From positions 372,001 to 436,000 of the forward strand of contig CAXXPQ010000003.1 of assembly GCA_963668655.2 (NCBI GenBank): 64,000 nt of DNA. The letters run 5' to 3'. This DNA is from G963668655 sp963668655. Lineage in GTDB: Bacteria > Myxococcota_A > SURF-8. Positions 28,067 to 36,312 of this stretch are shown one piece after another. The notes under the pieces are model-generated. The model searched no databases. It saw only the letters and a list, made by a program, of their open reading frames with translations, and was not told the DNA's origin. Positions within the stretch are counted from its first letter, which is position 1. Each line of letters opens with the position of its first letter. A program made the translations under genes and the position numbers.

Positions 28067-30853
28067 ATGCCCCGTCCGATCCGAATAACCTGTCTGTTTT
28101 CCTTCCTGTTTCTCTTCCTTCTCGTCGCCTGCGACGCCAAGGACTATATGCACGGCGATCCGGACGAGACGGACGGCGATGAAAACGCCACTCCCTCGCT
28201 GACCCATGCGCCGTCGTTGAGCGGAAGCGGGGCCCTGGACGTGGCGGTAGTGCTGCCTTCCGACGCCGGAGCGGGACTGAAACTGGCGGCCGCCGACCTG
28301 CGCGCCGCCATGGCGGAAATCAGCGGCGTTTCCGCTCCGGAAGGCGATTTCCCAACGGATTTCTCCGGACTTACGGAATCCGCCGCCGTGGAGATCACCC
28401 TGGACGCCACGTCCTCCGATCTGGGAGTGCAGGATTATCGCATCGAGAAAATCGTCTTCGACTCCGGCCAGACAGGTCTACAAATCACGGCGCGTACGGA
28501 AACGGGCGCCATGTACGGCCTGTACGCCCTTCAGATGGACCTGGGCGTGCGCTACATCCATCCGCAGCAGACGGTATTCCCCAGTGATTCCAAGGCCGCA
28601 CTGCCCTGGACATACGAAGGCGAACCGCAGACGCCCCATTTCGAACTGCGCGGCTTTCACGAGCACACGCAGCATCCCATCGTCGCCAGCGATATCTTTT
28701 TGAAGCCCGGCAACGACGACTGGCGCGAAATGGCCTCCGACTACCTGAAATGGCTGGCCCGCAACCGTCAGAACGCCTTCACCTTCCACATGCTGAAAAC
28801 CGTAGACCTGGAATCCTGGATCCCCTATATCACGGAAATCGTTCAGGAAGGGCAAAGCTACGGTATCCATATGGGACTGGTTTTGAGCTTCGCCGACCAG
28901 CAGCAGAACGGCTTCAAGCTCATTGCGGACGAGACGGCGGACGCGGATGCGCAAATCGAGGACGGCCTGAAAACCATCCTGGACGTGGGCTTCGACGTCC
29001 TCGTGTTGCAAATCGGCACCAGCGAATTCACCAAGGTCTCGGACGAAACCGTTCTCGGCTGGATGGACACGGCCATTCAATTTGTCTCCGCCACCTATCC
29101 CGAGGTGGAGGTGTACACCTGGATCCATCCGCCCTGCGATCTCTTCGCGGACGGCGGCGGGTACTACTACCACCTGCCGTTACAGGCCGACCCGAAAGTG
29201 GGAGCCTTCCTGCATACCACGATGTACTACGACATGGACCACCCCGCCCCGGTCTACGCCTGCGAGGACTTCTCCCACCAGAAAACCTTCCTGGAAGAGG
29301 CGGACGGCAAGCGGGAAATCGTGTTCTTCCCGGAAACGGCCTGGTGGCTGGGATTCGACAACAACTGCCCCGTGGTGCTGCCCATCACCGGCTGGAGCCG
29401 GGCGCACGACATCGACGCGGCGCTTTCGGGCCACGACGTGAAGGGACACGTCACCTTCACCAGCGGCCGGGAGTGGACCTATTGGATGTACGACCACTTC
29501 CTGACCCGCAAAACCTGGGACGGCTCGCTTTCCTGGGACGGTTACCTGGAAGACATCGGCTCGCTGTACGGCGAAAACGGCATGCTCGTCACCCAGGCGC
29601 TTTCCGACTGGACCGCCCTTCAGAAAAAGCACTTCTACGATGAAAACCCCTTGATTTATTTCTACATTTCCGGCGAGCTGCGCCTGGACGAGATCGGCGA
29701 ATCGGCGGGTATCCTGGCCCGACGCCCCAAACTCGCCTATAAAAAGCTGGTGGAATACGACGACGACGCCTTCAACACCTGGAAACAAACCGATTTCGAG
29801 ATGCTGAGCGCCATGCTGGCCGAGTACAAAGCGGTTCTGGAAACGCTTCCGGCCCCGCCCATCGAAGGCGGCGACAGCGAAAAGCAACTCTATAACGAGT
29901 TATATAATGCACTGTACGTCTTCACCCGGCGCATCGAACACGCCATCGCCAATTACGCCGGGGTCGTCGCCGTGCGCGACTGGGTGCAGGAAGTGAAAAA
30001 CACGTCCGAGAACGAGGAGCCCAGCCAGGCGGTGCGCACCGAAAAGCTCAATGAGGCCAACGCCCGTCTGGCCGAGGCCCAGGCCATCAGCGCGGAAATG
30101 ATTCAGCTTTTCGGTGAAATGGAATCGCAGTACCGCCATCCCGTGGAGATGCTCGCCCGGGAGAAACAAAGCCTGACCGGCTACCAGTACGGCTATCTGT
30201 ACGAAACCAGCACGGGCCATTTCTGGACCCGCCGGGACGACCAGTTGGAAATCCTCATCGGCCAGCGTTTCCAGACCATTGTGGAGGAATGGACCACCGC
30301 CCCCGACGTGCTGTTCTACACCGACAAGGATCATTTCTCGCTGACTCAGCCGGACAGCAACCTGGCGTCCAGCACATTGACCAGTTTCATCCCCCGGCTG
30401 CTTTTTGGACCGAAGGATTACGACGGCGCGGAAATGACCCTGATTCTGGCCCAGGACTACAACGAAAATCTGTTGCCCGAACCGGGAAGCGAACTGCCCG
30501 TTTCCGGAAACGTGGCCGGCGGTGTCTGGGAGGGAAGCGTGGACGCTTATACGTTGACCGTCCATAACAGCATCGGCGAGGAAATCGGGGAACTGGTGAT
30601 TTTCGATCCGGTGATCCGCCTGACCCTGGAAACGGATCAGGGCACGGTGACCGGCCTGACGGAAGGCGAACTCATCGGAACCATCAGCGGTCCCGGCATG
30701 GTGGATATCGTGGTTAGCGTGACCAATTCCAGCGGGCTGGACGAGGAGGGCGCCACGATTCTGCTCAAATCGGTCTGGGGAATCGATTCCGAAGACCCGC
30801 TGCCCGATCGTCTGCCCTTCGGTTTCGCCTTCACCTACGTCAAGGCGGAATAG
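28067..30853 (+). CDS. Large glycoside-hydrolase-like lipoprotein with short DGD linker
   Basis: 928 residues from ATG 28067 (MPRPIRITCL) behind AAAGGAG; the frame reaches back to 28019 without a site. Signal peptide with lipobox LVAC, Cys22, then an Asp-rich stretch (HGDPDETDGDEN). Residues about 45-170 resemble the N-terminal alpha/beta domain seen before GH20/GH67-type catalytic barrels (AAADLRAAMAEISG, TGAMYGLYALQMDLGVRYI). A barrel-like region follows (WLARNRQNAFTFHM, LVLQIGTSEFTKV, VYTWIHPPCDLF, FFPETAWWLG) and the last about 350 residues are helical then beta-rich. Acidic candidates are the Glu of GTSEF and of FPETAW. The specific family and substrate are not recognised; an exported polysaccharide-acting enzyme is my best reading. 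Confidence 0.6.
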   Translation: MPRPIRITCLFSFLFLFLLVACDAKDYMHGDPDETDGDENATPSLTHAPSLSGSGALDVAVVLPSDAGAGLKLAAADLRAAMAEISGVSAPEGDFPTDFSGLTESAAVEITLDATSSDLGVQDYRIEKIVFDSGQTGLQITARTETGAMYGLYALQMDLGVRYIHPQQTVFPSDSKAALPWTYEGEPQTPHFELRGFHEHTQHPIVASDIFLKPGNDDWREMASDYLKWLARNRQNAFTFHMLKTVDLESWIPYITEIVQEGQSYGIHMGLVLSFADQQQNGFKLIADETADADAQIEDGLKTILDVGFDVLVLQIGTSEFTKVSDETVLGWMDTAIQFVSATYPEVEVYTWIHPPCDLFADGGGYYYHLPLQADPKVGAFLHTTMYYDMDHPAPVYACEDFSHQKTFLEEADGKREIVFFPETAWWLGFDNNCPVVLPITGWSRAHDIDAALSGHDVKGHVTFTSGREWTYWMYDHFLTRKTWDGSLSWDGYLEDIGSLYGENGMLVTQALSDWTALQKKHFYDENPLIYFYISGELRLDEIGESAGILARRPKLAYKKLVEYDDDAFNTWKQTDFEMLSAMLAEYKAVLETLPAPPIEGGDSEKQLYNELYNALYVFTRRIEHAIANYAGVVAVRDWVQEVKNTSENEEPSQAVRTEKLNEANARLAEAQAISAEMIQLFGEMESQYRHPVEMLAREKQSLTGYQYGYLYETSTGHFWTRRDDQLEILIGQRFQTIVEEWTTAPDVLFYTDKDHFSLTQPDSNLASSTLTSFIPRLLFGPKDYDGAEMTLILAQDYNENLLPEPGSELPVSGNVAGGVWEGSVDAYTLTVHNSIGEEIGELVIFDPVIRLTLETDQGTVTGLTEGELIGTISGPGMVDIVVSVTNSSGLDEEGATILLKSVWGIDSEDPLPDRLPFGFAFTYVKAE

Positions 30854-30923
30854 CACATCCGTTCCCGTCATCAACCTCCGGCGTTGCGCTTGGCCGCGAT
30901 GGGGTACGATTTAAAAAGTGTGC

Positions 30924-32147
30924 TCAAGCGGCTCTTTGGTTTGCGATTTCGAGCACCTCGGGGAAGCGCTCGGTTCCGACCGACGATCTCAGCGCCCGCA
31001 GAGTCGCCATTCGTTGCGCGTTTTCCGGAGACCAGCACATGCCCGCCTGCTTCATCCGCTTCTGAATCACCCATTTGTGCGCGTTCTCGATTATCCCCGA
31101 CCCCAACGGCCAGCCCCGTTCCTTAAAACCCTTGTAATCCAGACGGTTACGGTTCTTTTTCAGATAGTTCAACAAGGGCAGAAGCGCCGCCTCGTCCTTC
31201 TTTCCCGCTTTCGTTCTCGGCTTGTACGGCGTGCATTCCTTCAACTCGTCGAACAGGAGATCGATCTCGCCACTCAACAGCAAATCCGATATCCGGCGGG
31301 CGTAAAGCTCCGCGCAGGCGTCGCCTTGACCGAGCAAGCCTTTCGCCGCATCGTGCGCGTACTCCATCACATGATAGAAATCAACCAACTCATGCGCGTG
31401 CGGACACAGACGCCGCTTCAAACCCCAGTTGTACGGCAGACCGTCCCCGATCCACAGCACCTCGCGCTTTCGTAAACGGGCGAAACCCTCCGATTCACGC
31501 CGTTGCGCCTCGAAACGATCCTTGTCATGCGCCTCCGCCAGAAACACGCGCTCGCTTTCTCCCAGAACCTGGACGCCGAACAGCTTGATTTCACCAAAAC
31601 CCCGCGTCGGCCGCACCATCGAGCCGTCACACTCGATCACCACCGGACGGTTGGCGTTCGCCTCCGTCAACGGAAGCCCAACCGCCGGGCGCGACGTCTC
31701 GCCGTCGGATAACGGCGCGCTTTTGCGCTTGCAATAACTTCGTTTCGCTCAGGTCCAACTCGTGATGCAGTCGAAGCCGTTCGCGGGACGCCTCGAAGGT
31801 GTCGGTCACCACGAAATCCAACACCTTGGCCAAGACGTCCCGCGACAGATTGTCTTCGTCGAACCCCATCTCGATGTCCCGCGGATAGAATCCGTGTCCG
31901 CAACGGCACACGTGATAATTCCGAAAGACCGAAACCTCACCGAATTGGGTGATGATCGTCCGCTTGACTGCGTATTTCTTCACCCACGCATCCTTGCCGC
32001 ACTGCGGGCAGGCAACGGCATGGGCTTTTCCAGTCGAATCCAACCATTTGCGCGATAGACGCTCACATATCTCTTTTCGGTAGTCCTCGTAATCCGAAAC
32101 CGCCTCGTCGTAGCTATCCTCGTAGCCCGCTCGCTTTCGTTCTTATT
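30924..32147 (-). pseudogene. ISKra4-family transposase, frameshifted
   Basis: Two minus-strand frames together make one transposase. The N-terminal part (open from about 32147, with TTG 32043 the first listed start) carries a zinc-ribbon-like ACPQCGKDAW ... CRCGHGFYP segment. The C-terminal part, readable from about 31740 down to 30924, carries the catalytic region: PVVIECDGSMVRP, LWIGDGLPYNWGL, ELVDFYHVMEYAHDAAKGL and GWPLGSGIIENAHKWVIQKRMKQ. The switch between frames lies near 31680-31740 and needs a +1 (or -2) shift, which does not fit a standard -1 slip, so I call it a damaged gene. Element ends could not be defined with confidence. Confidence 0.75.
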
Positions 32148-32244
32148 TTTTCTGTCCCATCGGGGCCTCCTCCCCAAAACCAGGGTTACACGATAGAACA
32201 AATCACGCACTACATTCTTAACCCGGCCTCTATAGAGTAAACGA

Positions 32245-33176
32245 TCAGGCGGCATATTTCACCTTGCCGTGTTTGAAGTATTTCCTCACACGGCTCGGTC
32301 GTTTCTGCAGCATCCGCATGTGGGAAAGAATCTTCTTCTTCAATTGTTTTCCGTTCCTTGCCGGAGCGCCCGAATGCACGCCCGCCTTTAAATCGCAGTC
32401 CAACAAGGTCTTGATTTCCTCGGCCCAGTCCTTTTTCGTCCGACGTTCGCGGGCCTCGACCCGACGCCACGCGCCGAGAGGCTCCGTGAATAATAAGACG
32501 GCCACGACGCCCTCGCGCTTGTATTCGTGATCCTCGCGCGCCGCCCGCCCGGGCTTCGGTGGAATCGGATCCCGCGTATGGGACAGCAGCTGCACCGGCT
32601 GTTCGTCCATGCACACGACCGGATAACGGCGATCGTAGGGACGCTTGTACACGTCCAACACGTCCTCCATCCGCGCCACGAAACGGGCGTTCTCCTTGGG
32701 CGGAATCACCCATTGCTTCTTGAAATGCGGCCGAATTTCGTTTTTTTCAGCGTGCGTCGAACCGTCTGATCCGATACCGACTCCACAACTTCCAACTCGA
32801 CCAGACGCTCGGCCAGAAGCTTTAGAGTCCAGCGCGTAGCGCCTTCGGGCGGAGGGGAGCAGGCCTGGGCGAGCAAAACCGCCTCGGCGTCGCCGTCCAG
32901 ACGGCGTTGTCTCGACGGTCGCTCCTGTTTCTTGCGATGCAACGCGCCGTCCAGGCCGCGCTCGGCGAAGCGTCGGCGAATCAGGCTGACTGTTCCGGGG
33001 TGACAGCCATAGGCTTCGGCGGCTTGCTTGTCTTTGAAGGCAGGGCCATCGGCGTCCACCGCCAGCAGGACATTTGCATGTCGGATTTTGTAGGCGGCAT
33101 CACGACCCTTTTTCACCATGCTCCGTAGCGTCTCCCGCTCGGCTTCCGTCAACCGGACGATGTATTGCTTTCGCAT
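32245..33176 (-). pseudogene. IS630-family transposase, A7 frameshift and aberrant C-terminus
   Basis: ATG 33176 opens a helix-turn-helix N-terminal half (RLTEAERETLRSMVKKG, AYGCHPGTVSLIRRRF, RWTLKLLAERLVEL) that stops at 32706. A -1 shift at a run of seven A (32741-32747 on the plus-strand T-run) continues it as KKNEIRPHFKKQWVIPPKENAR into the DDE half (VVCMDEQPVQLL, first catalytic Asp). After KKDWAEEIKTLLD the normal remaining catalytic D and E of IS630 are missing; instead a Lys/Arg-rich tail ends KYFKHGKVKYAA at 32245. The A7 shift could be programmed, as in some IS630 elements, but the lost catalytic residues make the product inactive. Confidence 0.7.
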
Positions 33177-33181
33177 CCTAT

Positions 33182-33212
33182 CCTCTATTCAGTCTATTAT
33201 TCTGAATAGAGG
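33182..33212. repeat. Perfect 11-bp palindrome upstream of the IS630-like transposase
   Basis: CCTCTATTCAG (33182-33192) and CTGAATAGAGG (33202-33212) are perfect inverted copies around a 9-nt AT-rich centre, 6 nt upstream of the transposase ATG. It may be an operator or part of the element's end; it lacks a T-run on either strand. Confidence 0.7.
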
Positions 33213-33255
33213 TATTATAGCATCATCAATGGCGCAATTCAATTGTCATGAAGTA

Positions 33256-33274
33256 CTAGAGCGTTTCAATTCTG
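33256..33274 (+). repeat. Left terminal inverted repeat of the ISAs1-like element
   Basis: Inverted copy of 34415-34433 with two differences, both within the outer five bases, which suggests the left tip has decayed. Confidence 0.8.
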
Positions 33275-34344
33275 GAAAAGGATTCCGGGTTTCCACATGT
33301 CTCGCATGGTGGCTTTGATGGATCGTTTCCCTTTGACGGATTGAAGCAGGGCCAGTGCGATTTTTCTCAACGCCGACAACAGACCGGGATGGCTCGTGAC
33401 CCGGCAGCGATCTTCCCCCATCGACACGTCCAGCACGTAATGCAGGCGGTTTTCGATGCCCCAGTGTTCCCGGAAGAATTTCAGCAAGGTTTCCGGCGGC
33501 GTATCCATCGGAAGGTCGGTAATGGCGAAGCGCACGCCTTCGCGGATGTCCCCCGTCCGCTTGTCGAGACTCGTGCAATGGACGGCCAGACCCATCGAAA
33601 GCCCCGGCCAGTCCCAGTAATCTTTCATCTGGGGGAAGACATACAGACGCCGCGTTTCGATCCGGCCCGAAATCAGCGTGGTGGTTTCACAGGCGGGGCG
33701 CTTGCCCCCTCGATAGCGCCACAGGCGGGAAAGTTCGGCATGTAATTCGTGCTGATTGTCCTTCAGCTTGAATAACCAGCGCCCCCTTTTTCTTCAATCG
33801 TTTCGCACAGTTTCTTCTGTGCAAACATGGCGTCACCGCTGACGACCTTGCCTTCAAGGTCAAGCCGCTTCAGTTGTCTCAGCGCGCTTTCAATCTCACC
33901 TCCGGCCAACTCGGATGACGCCTGGGAAAGGGTGATGCCTTTCGGTGTGGCGACGTTCACCACGTGCAGACGCTTGTCCCGGTGCAGACTGCCCTTGATC
34001 GTCTTGCCGTCCACGGCCACCTGCGTATCGGACCAGGCCAGTTCCACACCGACCTGGCACAAAAGGCCATTCACCGGCGACAAGTCCATCTGCTGAAACA
34101 GATTCGTGTAGGTTCCTTGAGCCGGAATCCGTTTCCAGACCAGGAAATCCAACAGCTCCCGGTCGTAGGAGGCCCGTTGAAGAATCTCCTGAATCGTCGT
34201 CAGATTCCGCAGAAATCAAAGCACCAGAAGCACCAGCAGGGCATCCAGCTGATAACGTCGCCCTTGCCCGCGACGCGGGTCCGGAAGTCGCCGGAAGCCC
34301 TCACGGAGACGATAAATGAATTCCGCCATGTCGTTCTGATTCAT
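33266..34344 (-). pseudogene. ISAs1-family (H repeat-like) transposase, one stop and one frameshift
   Basis: ATG 34344 (MNQNDMAEFIYRLREG, GGAGGG upstream) gives the usual N-terminus RRLPDPRRGQGRRYQLDALL. An in-frame TGA at 34216-34218 interrupts it; the same frame then continues RNLTTIQEILQRASYDRELL through the catalytic AVDGKTIKGS and VVSGDAMFAQK. At an AAAAAGGGGG tract near 33785 the frame shifts and resumes as RWLFKLKDNQHELHAEL, then REHWGIENRLHYVLDVSMGED (catalytic Glu) to the stop at 33266. All three DDE residues survive, so the damage looks recent. Confidence 0.85.
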
Positions 34345-34414
34345 CTTTTTCCCTCCATTCAATAGACTGCAACACCAGGTGAGAGGGAAACCCTGGCAAA
34401 TTAATTCCCAGAAG

Positions 34415-34433
34415 CAGAATTGAAACGCCCTGG
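34415..34433 (-). repeat. Right terminal inverted repeat of the ISAs1-like element
   Basis: CAGAATTGAAACGCCCTGG on the plus strand, inverted match to 33256-33274. It ends 17 nt before the -35 of the flippase promoter. Confidence 0.8.
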
Positions 34434-34450
34434 GTCGATTCCGGGTTATG

Positions 34451-34479
34451 TTGACGAAAACGGGTCTCGGGGATAGAAT
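34451..34479 (+). promoter_or_regulatory. Promoter of the polysaccharide operon
   Basis: -35 TTGACG (34451-34456), 17-nt spacer, -10 TAGAAT (34474-34479), leaving a leader of about 140 nt before the flippase ATG at 34625. It starts only 18 nt outside the ISAs1-like right end, so the IS may have displaced upstream regulation. Confidence 0.6.
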
Positions 34480-34624
34480 AACTTGTTTAGCCAGGCGGCA
34501 GGGGAAGCCGATCCGATGACCGTTGAAAGTCCCGGCGCGAACGGATTTCCCAAGGTTCCGTCCGAACAGACATGAGATGGAGATCCTCGCCACGCAGAAA
34601 CTTTTTTGGGCCTGATGGAATCGG

Positions 34625-36202
34625 ATGACGGAACGAAACGACGGAAAAACGGCCGAACGGGGCAGCGTGGCGGACGCCAAGGCGGAGATGTCCAAGGAAA
34701 CCATGCGTTCCGCCCGGGGGATCGGGGCGAGTCTGTCGTTCAAGGTTCTGGGATTTCTGGCGGCCTTTTTCTTTCAGATCTATTACACGCGGGTTCTGGG
34801 ACCCAAGACGTACGGGGATTTCAACCTGGCCATCAGCGTTTTAGTTCTGGCGGCGGTCTGGGGCCGACTGGGCATGGATACCGGCATCACCCGCTTTGTC
34901 CCCCAGTTTCGCTCGGGACCGTTCGATGAAAAAATGAGCGCCTACACCGGGTTCGCCCTGCGCGCCGGTCTTTTAGCCACGGGCGTGGTGACGGCCCTGG
35001 TGATCGTCTTTCGCCGGAATATTTCGGATTTCGTCTCGCCCGCCGCCGATATCACCTTCTATCTCCTGGTGTTCAGCCCGATCCTGTTGCTCGACACCCT
35101 GCGTCTGCTGTACGGCGCGGCCCTGCGGGCGGCGGAACGCTTCACGGAATTTTCCTTCACCAACGATTTCCTCTATCTATTCTCCCGAGGCGCGTTCTTT
35201 ACCGGAAGCCATCAACTGGGCGGCGGGGGCGTTTTTTCGTTTCTCTTCGGCGTGATCGCTTCGACTTTCCTGGCCTGTACGGCGGTGCTCGCGGTTTGTG
35301 GTCGGACAATGCTTATCGGCTCCATTCGCGGCGTCGAACGTCTCTCCCGCAAGGAAAAGAGCGCCTTTCTGGCCTTTGGCATGAAGACGCTGGTCTATAC
35401 CTTTCTGTTGACGGGCGTGACGCATACGGTGCGGCTGATGCTGGGATATTTCGGCGACAATTCCGGGGTGGGCATCTTCGCCGTGGCTCAGGCGTTGACC
35501 GTGATTCTGCTGTTTCTGCAGAATTCCTTCGACACGGTTTTCAGTCCCCAGGCGGCCAGGCTTTTCGGAATCGGCCAGACCGAGACCCTGCTGGGTCTGT
35601 ATCGACGTCTCAGCCGCTGGATGCTGGTGGCCGGACTTCCCTACGCCCTGGTGCTGCTACTGAACTCCGAAGAGATTCTTCGCCTTTACGGACAGGCCTT
35701 TGCCTCCGGAGCGGATGTTCTGATCGTGCTGATCGCCGCGCAATTACTGGCCGTTCTTCTGGGCTTGAACGGACCGCTTCTTTACATGACGGGCAGGGAA
35801 AACATCAACCTGATCGGGCAGCTATTGTACCTTGCGGGATCGGCCGTACTCAGCTATCTGTTGATACCGAAATACGGTCTTCTGGGCGCGGCCCTGGCGG
35901 TGGCGATCGGCATGGCGGCGATGTACGTCCTGTTTCTGGTCGCCGTGCTGGTCATCTACAAGAAGAGTCAGTTTACGCCGGCCATTCTGAAGACATACGC
36001 AGCGGGCGCGGTGCTTGCGGCGATTCTTCACTTCGGCGTGCTGCGCGTGGATTTCGGTTTCGTCATGCCGAATGTCCTGTTCAAACTGTCCGCGGCCTAT
36101 CTGATTTTCTTTCCGCTCATTTTCTTGATGGATCGAAGAGAAGGCGATATGGATGTTCTGCGGGCGGTTTGGCGTAAACTGGGGCGCGGAGGGAAACCGT
36201 GA
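34625..36202 (+). CDS. Wzx-type lipid-linked oligosaccharide flippase
   Basis: 525 residues with about 12-14 hydrophobic segments after a hydrophilic N-terminus of about 35 residues. The opening of the first membrane region, FKVLGFLAAFFFQIYYTRVLGPKTYGDFNLA, is typical of the polysaccharide-biosynthesis (MOP superfamily) flippases, as is the GRLGMDTGITRFVPQF segment that follows. It would move undecaprenyl-linked sugar units across the inner membrane. The start at 34625 has only a weak site; ATG 34688 (MSKETMRSARG) with GGCGGAG is possible. It leads an operon with two O-antigen-ligase/polymerase-like genes; no glycosyltransferase is present. Confidence 0.85.
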   Translation: MTERNDGKTAERGSVADAKAEMSKETMRSARGIGASLSFKVLGFLAAFFFQIYYTRVLGPKTYGDFNLAISVLVLAAVWGRLGMDTGITRFVPQFRSGPFDEKMSAYTGFALRAGLLATGVVTALVIVFRRNISDFVSPAADITFYLLVFSPILLLDTLRLLYGAALRAAERFTEFSFTNDFLYLFSRGAFFTGSHQLGGGGVFSFLFGVIASTFLACTAVLAVCGRTMLIGSIRGVERLSRKEKSAFLAFGMKTLVYTFLLTGVTHTVRLMLGYFGDNSGVGIFAVAQALTVILLFLQNSFDTVFSPQAARLFGIGQTETLLGLYRRLSRWMLVAGLPYALVLLLNSEEILRLYGQAFASGADVLIVLIAAQLLAVLLGLNGPLLYMTGRENINLIGQLLYLAGSAVLSYLLIPKYGLLGAALAVAIGMAAMYVLFLVAVLVIYKKSQFTPAILKTYAAGAVLAAILHFGVLRVDFGFVMPNVLFKLSAAYLIFFPLIFLMDRREGDMDVLRAVWRKLGRGGKP

Positions 36203-36312
36203 AAATCGTCGAAATGTCAGAAAACTTCAATCAATTCCGGCCAATCGAACAACATATCGTGCGAACGAGGAACGCCGGGCGCTTTTTGTCCGAAAAGAAA
36301 TGGAAACGATGA
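36199..36312 (+). CDS. Possible 37-residue small ORF between flippase and polymerase
   Basis: GTG 36199 overlaps the flippase stop (GTGA) and its TGA overlaps the polymerase ATG at 36309 (ATGA), so its ends are coupled on both sides. It begins MKIVEMSENFNQF, which looks like a glycosyltransferase-type start, and has no other recognisable feature. It may be a small gene, the stump of a deleted glycosyltransferase gene, or chance. Confidence 0.2.
   Translation: MKIVEMSENFNQFRPIEQHIVRTRNAGRFLSEKKWKR

Larger units (their letters stand above)
33256..34433 (-). mobile_element. ISAs1-family insertion sequence, inactive
   Basis: 1,178 bp bounded by terminal inverted repeats that match at 17 of 19 positions: left CTAGAGCGTTTCAATTCTG (33256-33274), right CCAGGGCGTTTCAATTCTG on the minus strand (34415-34433). 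The size suits the family. No target-site duplication is obvious in the flanks. The enclosed transposase is broken. Confidence 0.8.

Noticed and set aside
32144..32244. Terminal repeats of the ISKra4-like element
   Set aside because: Only a weak GGGT match exists between this region and 30895-30915; the ends cannot be set from it.
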